64,000 nt of DNA from UM-FILTER-37-12 sp964344965 (lineage in GTDB: Bacteria; Patescibacteriota; Patescibacteriia; Magasanikbacterales; UBA922), in NCBI GenBank assembly GCA_964344965.1, contig CAYFPJ010000001.1, forward strand, positions 1-64,000, given 5' to 3'. How positions within the stretch are numbered: position 1 is the stretch's first letter; every line of letters starts with the position of its first letter. A program made the position numbers and the translations under genes. Of the stretch, positions 41,184-50,123 are shown one piece after another. The notes beneath the pieces were generated by a model. That model worked only from the letters and a program-made list of their open reading frames with translations, did no database searches and was not told the DNA's origin.

Positions 41184-42155
41184 TTATTTTAGAGTAATTA
41201 ATACTACCTCCGGGGGATTAAACAATCTCGCCCTCGTCCCAGACTCTCCAGTACCACTACTGACAAACAATTTAAAATTTTTAACATCGTGTAAACCCTG
41301 GTACCATTGTGCTGGGGTTTTATTATCTATTCTTCCAAGTGGCCCCAAAAAAGGCAGGCGGATTTGTCCACCGTGGGTATGTCCTGACAGCATCAAGTCA
41401 AAGTGATAATTTGATAAATCTTCCAGAGCTGCAACTGGATTGTGGATGAGAGCAATGGTTGGGGTGGTAGAGCTTGATGCGTTTATGTTTTTCCAGTTCA
41501 AATTACCAGACCAAGGGGCGTCCCCACCAAAAATGTCAATTTCTTGATTATCTATTTTGATTGTTTCTAATTCGTTTACCAGATATTTTATTTCTAAGCT
41601 TTCTATTTTTTCTTTGGCTTCTTTTGAAACATCGGCTATACGATATCGAGGGTCAGTCACTGCTTTGCCAGAGCCAATACCGTATTCATGGTTGCCATGA
41701 ATAGCAAAGGTTGGAAATTTTTCTACTAATTTTTTTAAAGGATCTAACATTACTAGCTCTTCTTCAATAGACAGACTATTGTCTACTTGATCTCCACCTA
41801 GTAGGACAATATCAGGATTGAGAGAAATAACTCTCTCTACTATTTTTTCTGTATTTTTTACGTTACGATACTGTCCAACTTGCATGTCAGTCACCAGAAC
41901 TATCTCTATTTCCTGACCTAGATTTTCTAAATCAATTGATACTTTGTTTGTTACCAGGAGATGTGGCTCTATGAAGCTCCCATATACTAATATTGCTGTC
42001 CCAAATAGCAACATTGTAGACATTAGGACTGTAGATTTTTTATGCTTGTATTCCCATGATTTTTTGTCTCTATTTTTGTGATATAACAAAATAACGGCTG
42101 GGAGAGCCGTGATAATAATTCCGATAGTGATGAGAAGGTCAAAGTATTTTTTCAT
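41184..42155 (-). CDS. YkuE-like membrane-anchored metallophosphoesterase
   Basis: The 323-residue enzyme starts at ATG 42155; the longer open frame runs through tRNA sequence and must be dropped. Two or three hydrophobic segments (about 5-25 and 38-60) lead to a calcineurin-like domain with VTDMQVG (about 93), LGGDQVDN (about 123), IHGNHEYG (about 155) and LSGHTHGGQIRLP (about 260). The first motif has DMQ where the family usually has D-x-H, so one metal ligand may differ. It converges with the Nudix gene. Confidence 0.88.
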   Translation of the reverse strand: MKKYFDLLITIGIIITALPAVILLYHKNRDKKSWEYKHKKSTVLMSTMLLFGTAILVYGSFIEPHLLVTNKVSIDLENLGQEIEIVLVTDMQVGQYRNVKNTEKIVERVISLNPDIVLLGGDQVDNSLSIEEELVMLDPLKKLVEKFPTFAIHGNHEYGIGSGKAVTDPRYRIADVSKEAKEKIESLEIKYLVNELETIKIDNQEIDIFGGDAPWSGNLNWKNINASSSTTPTIALIHNPVAALEDLSNYHFDLMLSGHTHGGQIRLPFLGPLGRIDNKTPAQWYQGLHDVKNFKLFVSSGTGESGTRARLFNPPEVVLITLK

Positions 42156-42164
42156 GTTGTCTTG

Positions 42165-42257
42165 TGCCCGAGGAGAGAATCGAACTCTCACTCCCGAAGG
42201 AACACGATTTTGAGTCCCGCCTTCGCTAAAGCTACGGCGGGCAGGCGTGCGTTTAAT
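42165..42257 (-). pseudogene. Broken tRNA-Leu (CAA) with a palindromic insert
   Basis: The 3' half is intact: anticodon loop CTCAAAA, a long variable arm TTCC-TTCG-GGA, T-arm GAGAG-TTCGATT-CTCTC and acceptor strand CTCGGGC plus A. The 5' strand of the anticodon stem (CACG) is separated from the loop by about 30 nt of the palindrome CCTGCCCGCC...GGCGGG, and the D-arm and 5' acceptor strand are missing or decayed. A processed intron is an unlikely alternative. Confidence 0.7.
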
Positions 42258-42265
42258 TATTTTCG

Positions 42266-42349
42266 TGCCGAAGGAGGGACTTGAACCCTCAAGAGCTTGC
42301 GCTCGCAGCATTTTGAGTGCTGTGCGTTTACCAATTTCACCACTTCGGC
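42266..42349 (-). tRNA. tRNA-Leu (anticodon CAA)
   Basis: GCCGAAG pairs with CTTCGGC and discriminator A follows. The anticodon stem CAGCA/TGCTG holds the loop CTCAAAA (anticodon CAA, codon UUG). A long variable arm and a T-arm GAGGG/CCCTC complete a class II tRNA of 84 nt. CCA is not encoded. Confidence 0.93.
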
Positions 42350-42382
42350 ATATCACTTGAGCAAGGGATATTATATATTTTA

Positions 42383-42411
42383 TTGTTCATTTTGTCAATT
42401 TGAGGTATAAT
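42383..42411 (+). promoter_or_regulatory. Promoter of parA, leaderless
   Basis: TTGTTC (42383-42388) and TATAAT (42406-42411) have a 17-nt spacer. The preferred ATG is only 10 nt after the -10 box. Confidence 0.75.
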
Positions 42412-42420
42412 ATGCTACAT

Positions 42421-43188
42421 ATGTCCCGTGTTATAGCTATTGTCAACCAAAAAGGCGGAGTGGGAAAGACCACGACAGCCATGAATTTGGCCGCTCATTT
42501 GGCTGAGCTTGGTAAATTTGTCTTACTCATAGATATGGATCCACAAGGTAATGCCAGTAGTGGACTTGGATTTTCCAAAGACGATACACCTCATGGTATA
42601 TACGAAGTTCTCGCTAGGCAAAAAAGAATGCATGATGTTGTTTTCAATACTGGACATGAGGGTCTGAGAATAATTCCGGCTACTACCAATTTGGCTGGAG
42701 CGAACATAGAGCTGGTAGACATGGAAGATAGAGAGAGGCAACTCTTCAATTTGGTTGAAGAGGCTAAGCACGCTTATGATTATATTATTATAGATTGTCC
42801 ACCTTCTCTTGGTCTCCTTACAATCAATAGCTTGGTGGCTGCAGACGAACTTCTTATTCCTGTACAAGCAGAGTACTATGCTCTTGAAGGTCTTGGTCAA
42901 CTTTTACAGACTATCAATTTAATTCAAGAACACATCAAGCCAGATCTGGGAATTCTTGGAGCAGTGATTACTATGTTTGATAAGCGTACCAAGCTTTCTG
43001 GAGATGTCATGGATCAGCTATATCAGTATTTTCCAGATACCATATTCCGTTCTGTCATACCACGGACAGTCCGATTGGCAGAAGCTCCAAGTTTTGGTCA
43101 AACAATATTACAATACGATCCAAGAGGAAAAGGTTCGCGAGCCTATGAGAGGTTGGCTGTAGAAATTCTTGACAAACATAACAACTAA
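42421..43188 (+). CDS. parA: Chromosome partitioning ATPase ParA (Soj)
   Basis: ParA/Soj forms ATP-dependent dimers on DNA and moves ParB-bound origins. From ATG 42421 the product has 255 residues, with the deviant Walker A KGGVGKTT (11-18), Walker A' DMDPQGNAS (about 40) and Walker B IIIDCPPSLGLL (about 123). This start fits both the family start (MSRVIAIVNQKGG) and the promoter; the ATG at 42400 would lie upstream of the -10 box. parB follows after a spacer holding the 148-bp element. Confidence 0.94.
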   Translation: MSRVIAIVNQKGGVGKTTTAMNLAAHLAELGKFVLLIDMDPQGNASSGLGFSKDDTPHGIYEVLARQKRMHDVVFNTGHEGLRIIPATTNLAGANIELVDMEDRERQLFNLVEEAKHAYDYIIIDCPPSLGLLTINSLVAADELLIPVQAEYYALEGLGQLLQTINLIQEHIKPDLGILGAVITMFDKRTKLSGDVMDQLYQYFPDTIFRSVIPRTVRLAEAPSFGQTILQYDPRGKGSRAYERLAVEILDKHNN

Positions 43189-43227
43189 CAATTAACAACT
43201 AACAATCTTTGTCTGACTTGTTAATTG

Positions 43228-43375
43228 TTAAATCTTTAAGCGGTTTTATTCCTCGATGCTTGCATCGAAAAAGTGAAAACTAACATTGGTTGAAATAAGA
43301 TTTTCTGCCAATACCCCGCAGCTTGCTGCGGGGATGGCCCGATGAAGTCTTACTTAAACCAAATTTACTTTTATT
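43228..43375 (+). ncRNA. 148-bp conserved structured element, copy 2
   Basis: It is identical to copies 1 and 3. This copy sits between parA and parB, ends 20 nt before the parB ATG, and is flanked on both sides by AATTGTTAATTGT words. If parAB is one transcript, the element is an internal leader of parB. Confidence 0.75.
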
Positions 43376-43395
43376 GTTAATTGTCAATTGTCATT

Positions 43396-44259
43396 ATGGC
43401 TTTAGGAAAAGGATTAAATTCTCTTATTCCACAATCTAAGTCTCGCAAAAGAATACGTAAGGAGACTAGCTCAGATAAAAATAATCATGAGCGTATTTGG
43501 TATATCCCTTTGTCAGAAATAACACCAAATAGTGAACAGCCTCGAAAGAATTTTTCTCACAAAGAGATCGAAGACTTGGTACAATCAATTAAAAAACACG
43601 GCATTTTACAACCCATTACCGTTACAGAAAAAGAAGACGGGGGGTATGAGCTTATTGCGGGGGAAAGAAGATTGAGATCTTCTGAGATTGCGGGCTTGGC
43701 CACGATTCCAGCCATTGTGCGCAGTGCCACAAGTCAGGAAAAATTGGAGTTGGCTCTCATTGAAAATATTCAACGTCAAAATCTTGATCCAATCGAAGAG
43801 GCTTTTGCTTATCAGAGATTGATACAAGAGTTTGGGCTTACTCAGCAGGAAGTTTCTGCTCAGGTGGGCAAAAGTCGTCCTGTAATTGCCAATACTATTA
43901 GGTTGTTGGACTTGCCAGACAAGATTCAAAAAGCTTTGGTGGATAGGCAGATTAGTGTTGGGAAAGCAAGAGCATTGCTTAGTCTCAAAAGTGACAAAGA
44001 ACAAATGAAAGTATTCATAGAAATGATAGGTCAAAAGGCTACTGTCCGTGATGTCGAAAAAGCTGTGGCTGCCAAGGGGCAGAGTTCACGCAAAGGTTCT
44101 GTGAGACGTGATCCTAATATCAGAGCTACAGAACAATTGATAGAAGAAAGAGTTGGTTCTAAAGTGCATATTACCCAAAAGGGGGAGCGGGGTACTATAG
44201 TGATTGAGTATAACTCCAAAGGAGAGCTGAAGAGGATTGTGGAGGAGATAATCATTTGA
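43396..44259 (+). CDS. parB: Chromosome partitioning protein ParB (Spo0J)
   Basis: ParB binds parS sites near the origin. The ATG at 43396 gives MALGKGLNSLIPQ, the typical start, and 287 residues. The CTP-binding domain has GILQPITV and ELIAGERRLRS (about 84-95), with ENIQRQNLDPIEEA following, then the HTH (LTQQEVSAQVGKSRPVIANTIRLL). The C-terminal dimerisation domain ends in a TGA stop. No parS-like 16-bp site was recognised in the window. Confidence 0.95.
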   Translation: MALGKGLNSLIPQSKSRKRIRKETSSDKNNHERIWYIPLSEITPNSEQPRKNFSHKEIEDLVQSIKKHGILQPITVTEKEDGGYELIAGERRLRSSEIAGLATIPAIVRSATSQEKLELALIENIQRQNLDPIEEAFAYQRLIQEFGLTQQEVSAQVGKSRPVIANTIRLLDLPDKIQKALVDRQISVGKARALLSLKSDKEQMKVFIEMIGQKATVRDVEKAVAAKGQSSRKGSVRRDPNIRATEQLIEERVGSKVHITQKGERGTIVIEYNSKGELKRIVEEIII

Positions 44260-44300
44260 GGGCCCATGATCTATGAACCAAGAACCATGAACTCCAATAA

Positions 44301-45779
44301 TCACTTGTTCGGTAACATGGATTTAATCCAGCCAGTTATTTTATTTTTTTGTGTAGTCTTGATGTGGGTTTTTGCAGTTGTTGTTTTTACAAAGGATAAC
44401 CAGTCTGGATTTGGGCCTTTTCTATTTTTGTCTAGTATTATTTCTACTACATCACCATTCTTCAATTCAGTATCAAGACTTACCATCATGTCATTCACTA
44501 GAGCTCCGTTACACTTGTTGCCGACTTCTGTATGGATATGATATGCAAAGTCTACAGGACTAGCACCTTCTGGCAGGTCTATTACATCTCCTTTGGGGGT
44601 GAAGACAAAAATTCTGGTCTGCAAAAAATCTACTTTCATTTGTTCTAGGTCAGAAAGTTTGTTGAGCATGTCTTTTTGGATACTCACTAATTCTTTGATC
44701 CAGGCTATTTCTTTTTTTTGGGCTTTAGAACCATTTTCATCATAGTGCCAGTGTGCAGCTACACCATACTCTGCCTCTTCGTGCATTTCTGGTGTTCTGA
44801 TTTGGAATTCAATAATATCTCCAGAGTCTCCAAAAACTGTGGTGTGGAGTGATTTGTAACCATTTGGTTTTGGTTGGGAGATATAATCCTTTATTCTTCC
44901 TTTCAGTGGTTTGTAAGTGTGGTGTAGTATTCCAAGAGTGGCGTAGCAGTCAGCTATGTTGGATACAATTACTCTAATGGCAACTAGATCATATATTTTG
45001 GCAACAGAATTTTCTTTTCTAAGTAATTTTTTGTACAAACTGTACAGTCTTTTACTTCTGCCATAAATAGAGATTGTCTTTACGTTCGCCTCTTTGAATG
45101 CTTTTTCTGTTTTTTTGATTATATCTTTCAGGTATTGTTTTTTCCCCTTTATTTTTTCATCTCTGATTTTCTTCACCCTCTCATACTCCTTTGGATATAC
45201 ATACTTGAAGGACAAGTCTTCCAATTCTCCTTTCATTTCAGCCATCCCGAGACGGTTGGCAATCGAAGCATATATCTCTAGACTTTCTAAGGCTATACGA
45301 TATTTTTTTTGTGGAGGAAGGGCATCTAGAGTACTCAAATTATGAATTCTGTCTGCGAATTTTATAATCATCACTCTTACATCTTCTGCCATGGCAATAA
45401 ACATCTTTCTTAGATTTTCAATATATCTCTCTACCCCCCGATATTTTAGTTTCCCTAATTTTGTAATACCTCTTACTAATCCTTCTATCTCGCTGCCAAA
45501 ATTTTTCCTTATATCTTCCAGTGTCACTTCGGTATCTTCTGGAACATCATGCAATAAGGTGGCTACGATAATAGTCGGGTCAATTTTCATGTCTGCTAAA
45601 ATGTGGGCTGCTGCCAAGGGGTGAGTGATGTATGGCTCTCCGGTACGCCTCTTTTGTCCTTCGTGAGCAGAGGCGGCAAAATCATAAGCAAGCTGGATCA
45701 TGTCTAGATCAGCCTTGTCATGGTATTCTTTTATTTTCTCAAGCAATTTCTCAATTGTTTGTTTTTTGTGCTTGCTCAT
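44301..45779 (-). CDS. RelA/SpoT family (p)ppGpp synthetase/hydrolase without ACT domain
   Basis: The enzyme makes and/or degrades the alarmone (p)ppGpp. The 492 residues show an HD hydrolase domain with HDVPED (about 77-82), a synthetase domain with YGRSKRLYSLYKK and QPKPNGYKSLHTT (about 240-315) and a TGS domain (VFTPKGDVIDLPEGASPVDFAYHIHTEVG, about 395-425). The protein ends soon after TGS. The helical, zinc-finger and ACT regions of full RelA/SpoT (about 730 residues) are missing. Both active sites look intact. Confidence 0.92.
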   Translation of the reverse strand: MSKHKKQTIEKLLEKIKEYHDKADLDMIQLAYDFAASAHEGQKRRTGEPYITHPLAAAHILADMKIDPTIIVATLLHDVPEDTEVTLEDIRKNFGSEIEGLVRGITKLGKLKYRGVERYIENLRKMFIAMAEDVRVMIIKFADRIHNLSTLDALPPQKKYRIALESLEIYASIANRLGMAEMKGELEDLSFKYVYPKEYERVKKIRDEKIKGKKQYLKDIIKKTEKAFKEANVKTISIYGRSKRLYSLYKKLLRKENSVAKIYDLVAIRVIVSNIADCYATLGILHHTYKPLKGRIKDYISQPKPNGYKSLHTTVFGDSGDIIEFQIRTPEMHEEAEYGVAAHWHYDENGSKAQKKEIAWIKELVSIQKDMLNKLSDLEQMKVDFLQTRIFVFTPKGDVIDLPEGASPVDFAYHIHTEVGNKCNGALVNDMMVSLDTELKNGDVVEIILDKNRKGPNPDWLSFVKTTTAKTHIKTTQKNKITGWIKSMLPNK

Positions 45780-45860
45780 AATATTTCTATATTATATGAG
45801 GTTTGGTGTTTTGGCAAGGTGTAGACCTTATTTTTTTGCTAATTTAAGATAAAAAAATAA

Positions 45861-45889
45861 AAACTCTTTATGTATTTATAAAGAGTTTT
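45861..45889. terminator. Bidirectional-type terminator hairpin
   Basis: AAACTCTTTA pairs with TAAAGAGTTT around an ATTT-rich loop. It lies downstream of the reverse gene at 45937 (reading reverse) with A/T runs on both sides. Confidence 0.7.
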
Positions 45890-45936
45890 GTGCTTTATTC
45901 TTGAAGGTGGAAGTTTTGCTCTATCTATTTTGATGA

Positions 45937-47130
45937 TTATTGTAATTCTATTATGTCCTCTTCGATGTCATATGCTATAGAAATATCCTCGTCACCGATA
46001 TAAACTTCTTGATTTTTTGAATTTACATCAGAATTTCCCTCTTCTTTACTATGTATTTTTTTGGGAAGTACTCTGCTTCTTTTTTTGATATATCCAGAGG
46101 GGGGATTATTTCGAGCCCCTAATGCCTCTATAAACATTTCCATGACAATTTTTGGACTAAAATATTCCCTCCCCCTTCCTATTTTACCGACCTTTACCCA
46201 TTTATCTTTGTTATTTTTTCCACCTCCGTATGCCCATTTGACCACATCCAGAGCATCTAGCACTTCTTTCGCCTTAAGTGGACGATCTATTATTAATGGT
46301 GGATTTGGACCTGGGTAGTCAATTTCTTCTGTAGATTTTATTTTCATAATACTCTCTTTGTCCAACCAACCTGAGGGTGGCTGATCTAACATTTTAATAT
46401 GTTTGCCTCCTTCATATTTTTGTACCAAATATGTCAAAAGCTCGTCAACTTTTTCGTCTGGTATGGCAAATAAATCATCATCATGCCCTGGGAACATTTT
46501 CGATCTTTCTTTAAAAGAGTTTTTTTCTATGATATTTATAAATTCTTGTTCTTTAAGAGAGGATGATATTAATTTTTGTAATCTTGTTTCCCAATTATCC
46601 TTACTGCCACCATTTGCTACTCTTTCCATAAACATTGACAAAAATGTTGAAGATGGTATCCACCCCTCTTCAATCGTGTGAGGAGCACTTTCTATTTTTT
46701 TTGCCAGACTTTCTGAGATATATACTTCTTTTGTGGTTGCGCTACTTCTGCCGTCCCCCTTTTTTCTTTCTGTACGAAATATCTTTATATCTGTAAGTAG
46801 GTCTTCTGCCCCTGCAATTTCTAGGAATCTTGTTTCTGTGATATGCATTTTTTTACAAAAGAAAACCATCGGTTCCCAACCTTCTGGAGCTGCCTCATTG
46901 ATATCATTTATGTATGTTCGTAGCTCTTCAGCCTGAGCAGGCTTGATCAAAGCAGACATTTTCATTTGACTTGTGATGTCAGCTGTCATTAACTTATATG
47001 CGTACAATAAGGTGGTAAAATCTACACCAAGCTCTCCTTGTAATTTTGTAACGAGGACACCTTTCTCTCTTTCTCTTTTTTGTGGTCTTTCTGCTACTGT
47101 TGGTGGTTTGTATATTCTTGCCCTTACCAT
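45937..47130 (-). CDS. Hypothetical protein with repeated Gly-Trp modules, 397 aa
   Basis: I do not recognise the family. The segments PEGWEPMVFFCKKM, EEGWIPSSTFLSMFM, PPSGWLDKESIMKI and PPSGYIKKRSRVL each have a (E/S)G-W/Y turn followed by a helix, spaced about 80-105 residues apart. This suggests four related modules, perhaps winged-helix or SAP-like folds of a DNA-binding protein. The C-terminus is acidic. It starts 9 nt after topA and is likely co-transcribed with it, which agrees weakly with a nucleoid role. Confidence 0.7.
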   Translation of the reverse strand: MVRARIYKPPTVAERPQKREREKGVLVTKLQGELGVDFTTLLYAYKLMTADITSQMKMSALIKPAQAEELRTYINDINEAAPEGWEPMVFFCKKMHITETRFLEIAGAEDLLTDIKIFRTERKKGDGRSSATTKEVYISESLAKKIESAPHTIEEGWIPSSTFLSMFMERVANGGSKDNWETRLQKLISSSLKEQEFINIIEKNSFKERSKMFPGHDDDLFAIPDEKVDELLTYLVQKYEGGKHIKMLDQPPSGWLDKESIMKIKSTEEIDYPGPNPPLIIDRPLKAKEVLDALDVVKWAYGGGKNNKDKWVKVGKIGRGREYFSPKIVMEMFIEALGARNNPPSGYIKKRSRVLPKKIHSKEEGNSDVNSKNQEVYIGDEDISIAYDIEEDIIELQ

Positions 47131-47139
47131 ATGAGTGTA

Positions 47140-49413
47140 TTATTTTTTTGTTTTTTTACGACCTCTCTTCTTTGTGGGATTTTCTTTTAGCTCTATCTCA
47201 CATTCTTCCAGTGTCAGATCTTTAGGCTCTTTGTCCTTGGGAATTTTGGCATTAGTATTCGTACTTGGGTCGGTGATGTATGGTCCATACCGGCCATTGA
47301 GGACTTGGATTTTGCTTCCTTCAAATGTCTTAATTATTTTTTCAGCCTCAGCTTTTTTCTTGGCAGCAATTACTTCGAGAGCAGTTTCAATTTTTATGGT
47401 ATAAGGATCTTCGTCTTTAATCGAATAAAATTTTCCTTCCACTTTCACATATGGACCGAATCTGCCAATATTGGCGATTACTTCATTATCATTTTCATCT
47501 TTTCCTACCACCCTTGGGAGCTTGAAAAGTTCTAGAGCTTCTTCTAGAGTGACTGTGTCCACTCTTTGACCCTTAGCAAGTTTGGCAAAGGCTGGTTTTT
47601 CTTCATCATCTTTGGTTCCTTTTTGGACAAATGCTCCGTATCGTCCGACTCGGGCGTAGATTGGTTTACCGCTCTTTGGATCAGCACCCAATTCTCGCAT
47701 GGCCACTGTTTCTTCTTTGGTAAGGTTTTCAGTTTTGTCCACCAGATTCTCATGAAAGGGGTGGTAAAATGTGGAGATGATTGGCTTCCAATCTTTTTCA
47801 CCATCAGCAATAGCATCTAGATTATCTTCCATTTGAGCTGTAAATTTGTAATCTACAATGTTTGAAAAATGTTCTACCAAGAGGTCATTGACCACAAAAG
47901 CAATATCGAGTGGTTCTAATTTTTTATTATCATCTCTCTCTACATAGCCGCGATTTTCAATAGTGCCAATAGTCGGAGCATAGGTTGAAGGTCTTCCGAT
48001 GCCATACTCTTCCATTGCTTTGACAAGTGTAGCGTCAGAATATCTGGCTGGTGGCTGGGTGAAGTGTTGCTCTGGCTTTAGTTCTTTGCAATCTACTGCA
48101 TCTCCTTCAGATAGCTCTGGGAGCATTTCTTCTTTGGTTTGTTCTGGATATAGTTTGAGCCAACCTGGGAAAATGATAGTCTGACCACTAGTGCGGAACA
48201 TATAATTTTTGGCAGTAGTGTCAATTGAAGTCCGATTCAATTTTGCTTCTGCCATCTGGGTGGCAAGAGCTCTTTTCCAAATCAGTGTATACACTTTTAG
48301 CTGCTTGTCATCGAGATGGGCTGACAGGAATTCTGGAGTCCAGGCAGGATTGGTCGGTCGGATTGCTTCGTGAGCTTCTTGTGCTCCTTTGGATTTTGTT
48401 TTGTATTTGCGAGGAGTTTTCAAAACATATTTATCACCATACTCTTTGCCAATAAAATTTTTAGCTTCATCCAAAAATTTGGCTGATAAATTGACCGAGT
48501 CGGTACGCATGTAGGTGATGAGACCAGTCTGACCTTCTGCTCCAACATTTACACCTTCATACAGTTGCTGGGCAAGACGCATGGTCTGGCGAGCTGAATA
48601 ACCACATTTATGACTAGCTTGTTGTTGCAAGGTTGAGGTTGTAAATGGAGGTGGGGGAGTGCGTTTTGTTTCTTTTTTGGCTACCTTGGCAATTTCATAT
48701 TTGGCACCATCTAGATCAGCCAAGATTTCATCTACTCTTTTTTTATTACCAATTTCCAACTTGTCTAGTTTCTTATCATCGATAGAATGTAGCTTACCGA
48801 CAAAGTCGTGTTTTTCTTTATTAAATATTCCTTGAACAGTCCAGTATTCTTCTTCTTTGAAAGCTTGTCTTTCACGCTCACGCTCCACAATCAATCGTAC
48901 TGCAACAGACTGGACGCGACCAGCAGACAGTCCACGAGCCACCTTTTTCCATAAGAATGGAGAAAGTTCATAACCAACCAGTCTGTCGAGCACTCGACGA
49001 GCTTGCTGAGCATCTACTAGTTTTTGGTTGATTGTACGAGGATTTTTCAAGGCTTCTTCGATGGCATGCTTGGTGATTTCATGAAAGGCTATCCTTTTTG
49101 CCTTACTTGGGTCTACATCAAGGATATGAGCTAAGTGCCAGGAGATAGCTTCTCCTTCGCGGTCTTCATCAGTAGCAAAGATGATTTCATCAGCTTTTTT
49201 GGCAAAGTCTTTGAGCTTTTTTACTTGTTTGGTTTTGTCCTTAGAAATAGCATAAGTAGGCTCAAAAGTACCGCCTTCGATATCTACCCCCATCTTACTT
49301 TTCGGTAGATCTCGGAGATGCCCAAAAGAAGACTCTACTTTGTAGTCTTTGCCAAGGAATTTGGAGATTGTCTTGGCCTTGGTAGGGGACTCGACGATTA
49401 CTAGTTTGGTCAT
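47140..49413 (-). CDS. topA: DNA topoisomerase I
   Basis: This type IA enzyme relaxes negative supercoils. The 757 residues have the Toprim start TKLVIVESPTKAKTISKFLG with DEDREGEAI (about 83) and the catalytic Tyr in LITYMRTDSVNLS (about 300). The C-terminus carries several GRYG(P/A)(Y/F) repeats (about 590-750) in place of the cysteine zinc fingers of E. coli TopA, so this looks like a zinc-free version. It ends with a basic KKRGRKKTKK tail. Confidence 0.95.
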   Translation of the reverse strand: MTKLVIVESPTKAKTISKFLGKDYKVESSFGHLRDLPKSKMGVDIEGGTFEPTYAISKDKTKQVKKLKDFAKKADEIIFATDEDREGEAISWHLAHILDVDPSKAKRIAFHEITKHAIEEALKNPRTINQKLVDAQQARRVLDRLVGYELSPFLWKKVARGLSAGRVQSVAVRLIVERERERQAFKEEEYWTVQGIFNKEKHDFVGKLHSIDDKKLDKLEIGNKKRVDEILADLDGAKYEIAKVAKKETKRTPPPPFTTSTLQQQASHKCGYSARQTMRLAQQLYEGVNVGAEGQTGLITYMRTDSVNLSAKFLDEAKNFIGKEYGDKYVLKTPRKYKTKSKGAQEAHEAIRPTNPAWTPEFLSAHLDDKQLKVYTLIWKRALATQMAEAKLNRTSIDTTAKNYMFRTSGQTIIFPGWLKLYPEQTKEEMLPELSEGDAVDCKELKPEQHFTQPPARYSDATLVKAMEEYGIGRPSTYAPTIGTIENRGYVERDDNKKLEPLDIAFVVNDLLVEHFSNIVDYKFTAQMEDNLDAIADGEKDWKPIISTFYHPFHENLVDKTENLTKEETVAMRELGADPKSGKPIYARVGRYGAFVQKGTKDDEEKPAFAKLAKGQRVDTVTLEEALELFKLPRVVGKDENDNEVIANIGRFGPYVKVEGKFYSIKDEDPYTIKIETALEVIAAKKKAEAEKIIKTFEGSKIQVLNGRYGPYITDPSTNTNAKIPKDKEPKDLTLEECEIELKENPTKKRGRKKTKK

Positions 49414-49424
49414 AAGGTCAGCAG

Positions 49425-49475
49425 ATTAGGCAGAATATGCAGATCAAGCAGATTATGCCAGTCAAGTTTACCTGA
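49425..49475. repeat. CAGATTA/GCAGA word array upstream of topA
   Basis: GCAGATTAGGCAGAATATGCAGATCAAGCAGATTATGC contains four GCAGA-type words in tandem, next to the topA start. Confidence 0.65.
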
Positions 49476-49529
49476 TTTTAGGTAATTTATGCTTAGATCT
49501 TTTTTAGACTTTTAACAGCATAGTCGATA

Positions 49530-49558
49530 TTGCACTGCATGTCAAATGGTGGTATTCT
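49530..49558 (+). promoter_or_regulatory. Promoter of the ACP-like gene pair
   Basis: TTGCAC (49530-49535) and TATTCT (49553-49558) have a 17-nt spacer, 31 nt before the ATG. Confidence 0.55.
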
Positions 49559-49589
49559 GTATTATGTAATTTTTTAATTGTATTTTCAT

Positions 49590-49859
49590 ATGGACAATCT
49601 AGGCATTGAGCAATCGAGAGTGAACGAAGTTCGTTCAGAAGTATCTAGTTTCATAAAAGATGTATCTGGTTCTGAGAGTGATATTTCTTTAGACAGTGTT
49701 ATAAATGAGTTACTGTCAGAACCACGTCAAATATCTGATTTAGAGAGTAGAATAAATGCAGATTTTGGCATCTCCTTTACAAGAGAGGAGATTGATAGTA
49801 TTTCTACAGGTACAGTTGCTCAATTGATGGAGCTTGTCTCCAAAAAAATTGGGTGGTAG
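49590..49859 (+). CDS. ACP-fold small protein lacking the attachment serine
   Basis: The 89-residue helical protein (ATG 49590) ends with a pattern like the second half of acyl carrier proteins: SDLESRINADFGISFTREEIDSISTGTVAQLMELV resembles the ACP helix II-IV region. Aligning by the FGI motif with the next gene places Pro where the phosphopantetheine Ser should be, so it is probably not a normal carrier. No fatty acid or polyketide genes are in the window. Its partner at 50124 follows across the third 148-bp element. Confidence 0.55.
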   Translation: MDNLGIEQSRVNEVRSEVSSFIKDVSGSESDISLDSVINELLSEPRQISDLESRINADFGISFTREEIDSISTGTVAQLMELVSKKIGW

Positions 49860-49972
49860 TATATATCGCACCATATTGAGAGAAAGTAAATTTTAGATAT
49901 ATTTATATATCTCTTACGGAATATAGGATTAACTAACTAAATATATATTTTACATTAACTTTACTAAATAAT

Positions 49973-50120
49973 TTAAATCTTTAAGCGGTTTTATTCCTCG
50001 ATGCTTGCATCGAAAAAGTGAAAACTAACATTGGTTGAAATAAGATTTTCTGCCAATACCCCGCAGCTTGCTGCGGGGATGGCCCGATGAAGTCTTACTT
50101 AAACCAAATTTACTTTTATT
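49973..50120 (+). ncRNA. 148-bp conserved structured element, copy 3
   Basis: It is identical to copies 1 and 2 and ends only 3 nt before the ATG of the next ACP-like gene. It would therefore form the complete 5' leader or intercistronic region. Any ribosome-binding site would have to be inside the element. Confidence 0.75.
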
Positions 50121-50123
50121 TAT

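Noticed and set aside
42156..42356. N-terminal extension of the metallophosphoesterase
   Set aside because: The open frame passes through tRNA-Leu and the broken tRNA-Leu; the ATG at 42155 directly before the membrane segment is the credible start.
44266..44541. 91-aa forward ORF opposite the relA/spoT 3' end
   Set aside because: It is a shadow of the TGS-domain region of the reverse gene.
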